From the NCBI GenBank assembly GCA_024511045.1, contig JANEMG010000002.1, positions 1-22,884 on the forward strand: a stretch of 22,884 bases of DNA, read 5' to 3'. The position numbers were made by a program, and so were the translations under genes. Of the stretch, positions 22,257 through 22,884 are shown one piece after another. The notes under the pieces are model-generated. The model ran no database searches. It was not told the DNA's origin and saw only the letters and a program-made list of their open reading frames with translations. Numbering within the stretch: position 1 is the first letter of the stretch; the number at the start of each line of letters is the position of its first letter. The DNA comes from Gammaproteobacteria bacterium (lineage in GTDB: Bacteria; Pseudomonadota; Gammaproteobacteria; Methylococcales; Methylomonadaceae).

Positions 22257-22884
22257 ATGCGCATGGCAGGCAGAACAAACCAGGAGCTGGTCGTGAAGAT
22301 TCCGGTTTTTGCTGTCTGTCTGCTGCCGTTTGGCTGGCTGCTGGCCGACACTTTCCTGCAGCGACTGGGAGCCAATCCCATCGAAACGCTGCATTTTCGC
22401 ACCGGCGACTGGACCCTGCGCTTTCTGTGCCTGACCCTGGCGCTGCACCCGCTGAAGACACTGAGCGGGCAGGCCTGGCCGCTGCGCTTCCGGCGCATGA
22501 TCGGCCTGTTCACCTTTTTTTACGCCACGCTGCACATGCTGGTGTACGTGGCGCTGGACCAGTCCTTCTCCTGGGCGCAGATCCGGGATGAAATACCGGA
22601 AACCCCCTATGTGGTCGTGGGCCTGTCGGCCTGGGTCCTGCTGCTGCCGCTGGCGCTGACGTCGACGAAAAACATGCAGCGGCGCCTGGGCAGGAACTGG
22701 AAGAAATTGCATCGCCTGATTTATGTCAGCGCGGTTCTGGCGCTGTGGCATTACTTCTGGCTGGTCAAGGAGGACTACGGCGAGCCGCTGTTCTACAGCG
22801 TGCTGGTCTTGCTGCTGCTTGGCTTCCGGTTGGCGCAGGCGTTCAGGAAATTGAGGTGGGCCAGTGTGCTGTTTTTTTTGAATG
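22257..22884 (+). CDS. msrQ: MsrQ, heme-binding membrane subunit (runs off the window end)
   Basis: The ATG at 22257 directly follows the msrP stop, and the frame stays open for 209 codons to the window edge; E. coli MsrQ has 211 residues, so the gene is nearly complete here. An alternative start at 22263 (ATGGCA) is possible. It is a polytopic ferric-reductase-like membrane protein with heme-ligand histidines visible in TLHMLVY (H93), KLHRLIY (H152) and LWHYFW (H165), the same spacing as in YedZ. The N-terminal LLPFGWLLADTFLQRLGANPIETL and the segment ALHPLKTLSG are typical of the family. It passes electrons from the quinone pool or a flavin reductase to MsrP. It is co-transcribed with msrP. 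Confidence 0.93.
   Translation, partial: MRMAGRTNQELVVKIPVFAVCLLPFGWLLADTFLQRLGANPIETLHFRTGDWTLRFLCLTLALHPLKTLSGQAWPLRFRRMIGLFTFFYATLHMLVYVALDQSFSWAQIRDEIPETPYVVVGLSAWVLLLPLALTSTKNMQRRLGRNWKKLHRLIYVSAVLALWHYFWLVKEDYGEPLFYSVLVLLLLGFRLAQAFRKLRWASVLFFLN

Overview
The window looks like chromosomal DNA of a gammaproteobacterium of moderately high G+C. The evidence is gene content only: a Tat-dependent MsrPQ pair, a type I Wadjet operon, a REP-associated transposase with its own REP repeats, and small non-autonomous elements in the intergenic spaces. I cannot name the genus. There are no rRNA, tRNA or CRISPR loci.

Layout. (1) 1-2.5 kb: the possible tail of a gene, a four-helix membrane protein of unknown function, and a small exported helical protein on the minus strand. 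(2) 2.5-8.2 kb: a tight five-gene plus-strand operon coding for an 832-aa TPR-like protein, a short J-domain protein with a degenerate HPD motif, a GrpE-like exchange factor, a short-lid Hsp70 and a small double-CxxC zinc-ribbon protein. It looks like a self-contained accessory Hsp70 machine. (3) 8.4-9.8 kb: a class 3-type aldehyde dehydrogenase. (4) 9.9-17.7 kb: a complete type I Wadjet anti-plasmid system, transcribed on the minus strand as jetA-jetB-jetC-jetD. It is opened up by inserted DNA: a RAYT transposase gene flanked by REP units lies between jetC and jetD, and a REP pair plus a 144-bp MITE-like element lie between jetA and jetB. A good promoter overlapped by a perfect palindrome precedes jetA. 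(5) 18.1-18.9 kb: a divergent ParB-like protein. (6) 19.1-20.6 kb: a secreted-type M14 (succinylglutamate desuccinylase/aspartoacylase) protein on the minus strand, whose signal peptide is out of frame across a run of seven C. (7) 21.2-22.9 kb: a second MITE copy, then msrP and msrQ; msrQ runs off the window end.

How the parts work together. The Hsp70 module would act in the cytoplasm on an unknown client that the TPR protein may select. The Jet proteins form an SMC-like motor (JetA, JetB, JetC) with a Toprim-type nuclease (JetD) that recognises and cuts circular plasmid DNA. MsrPQ repairs oxidised methionines of periplasmic proteins with electrons passed through the membrane.

The most notable structures are the MITE family (two copies, both with terminal inverted repeats and 8-bp target duplications), the nine-copy REP family clustered with its RAYT inside and around the defence operon, the operator-like palindrome at the jetA promoter, the noncanonical J protein, and the poly-C frameshift.
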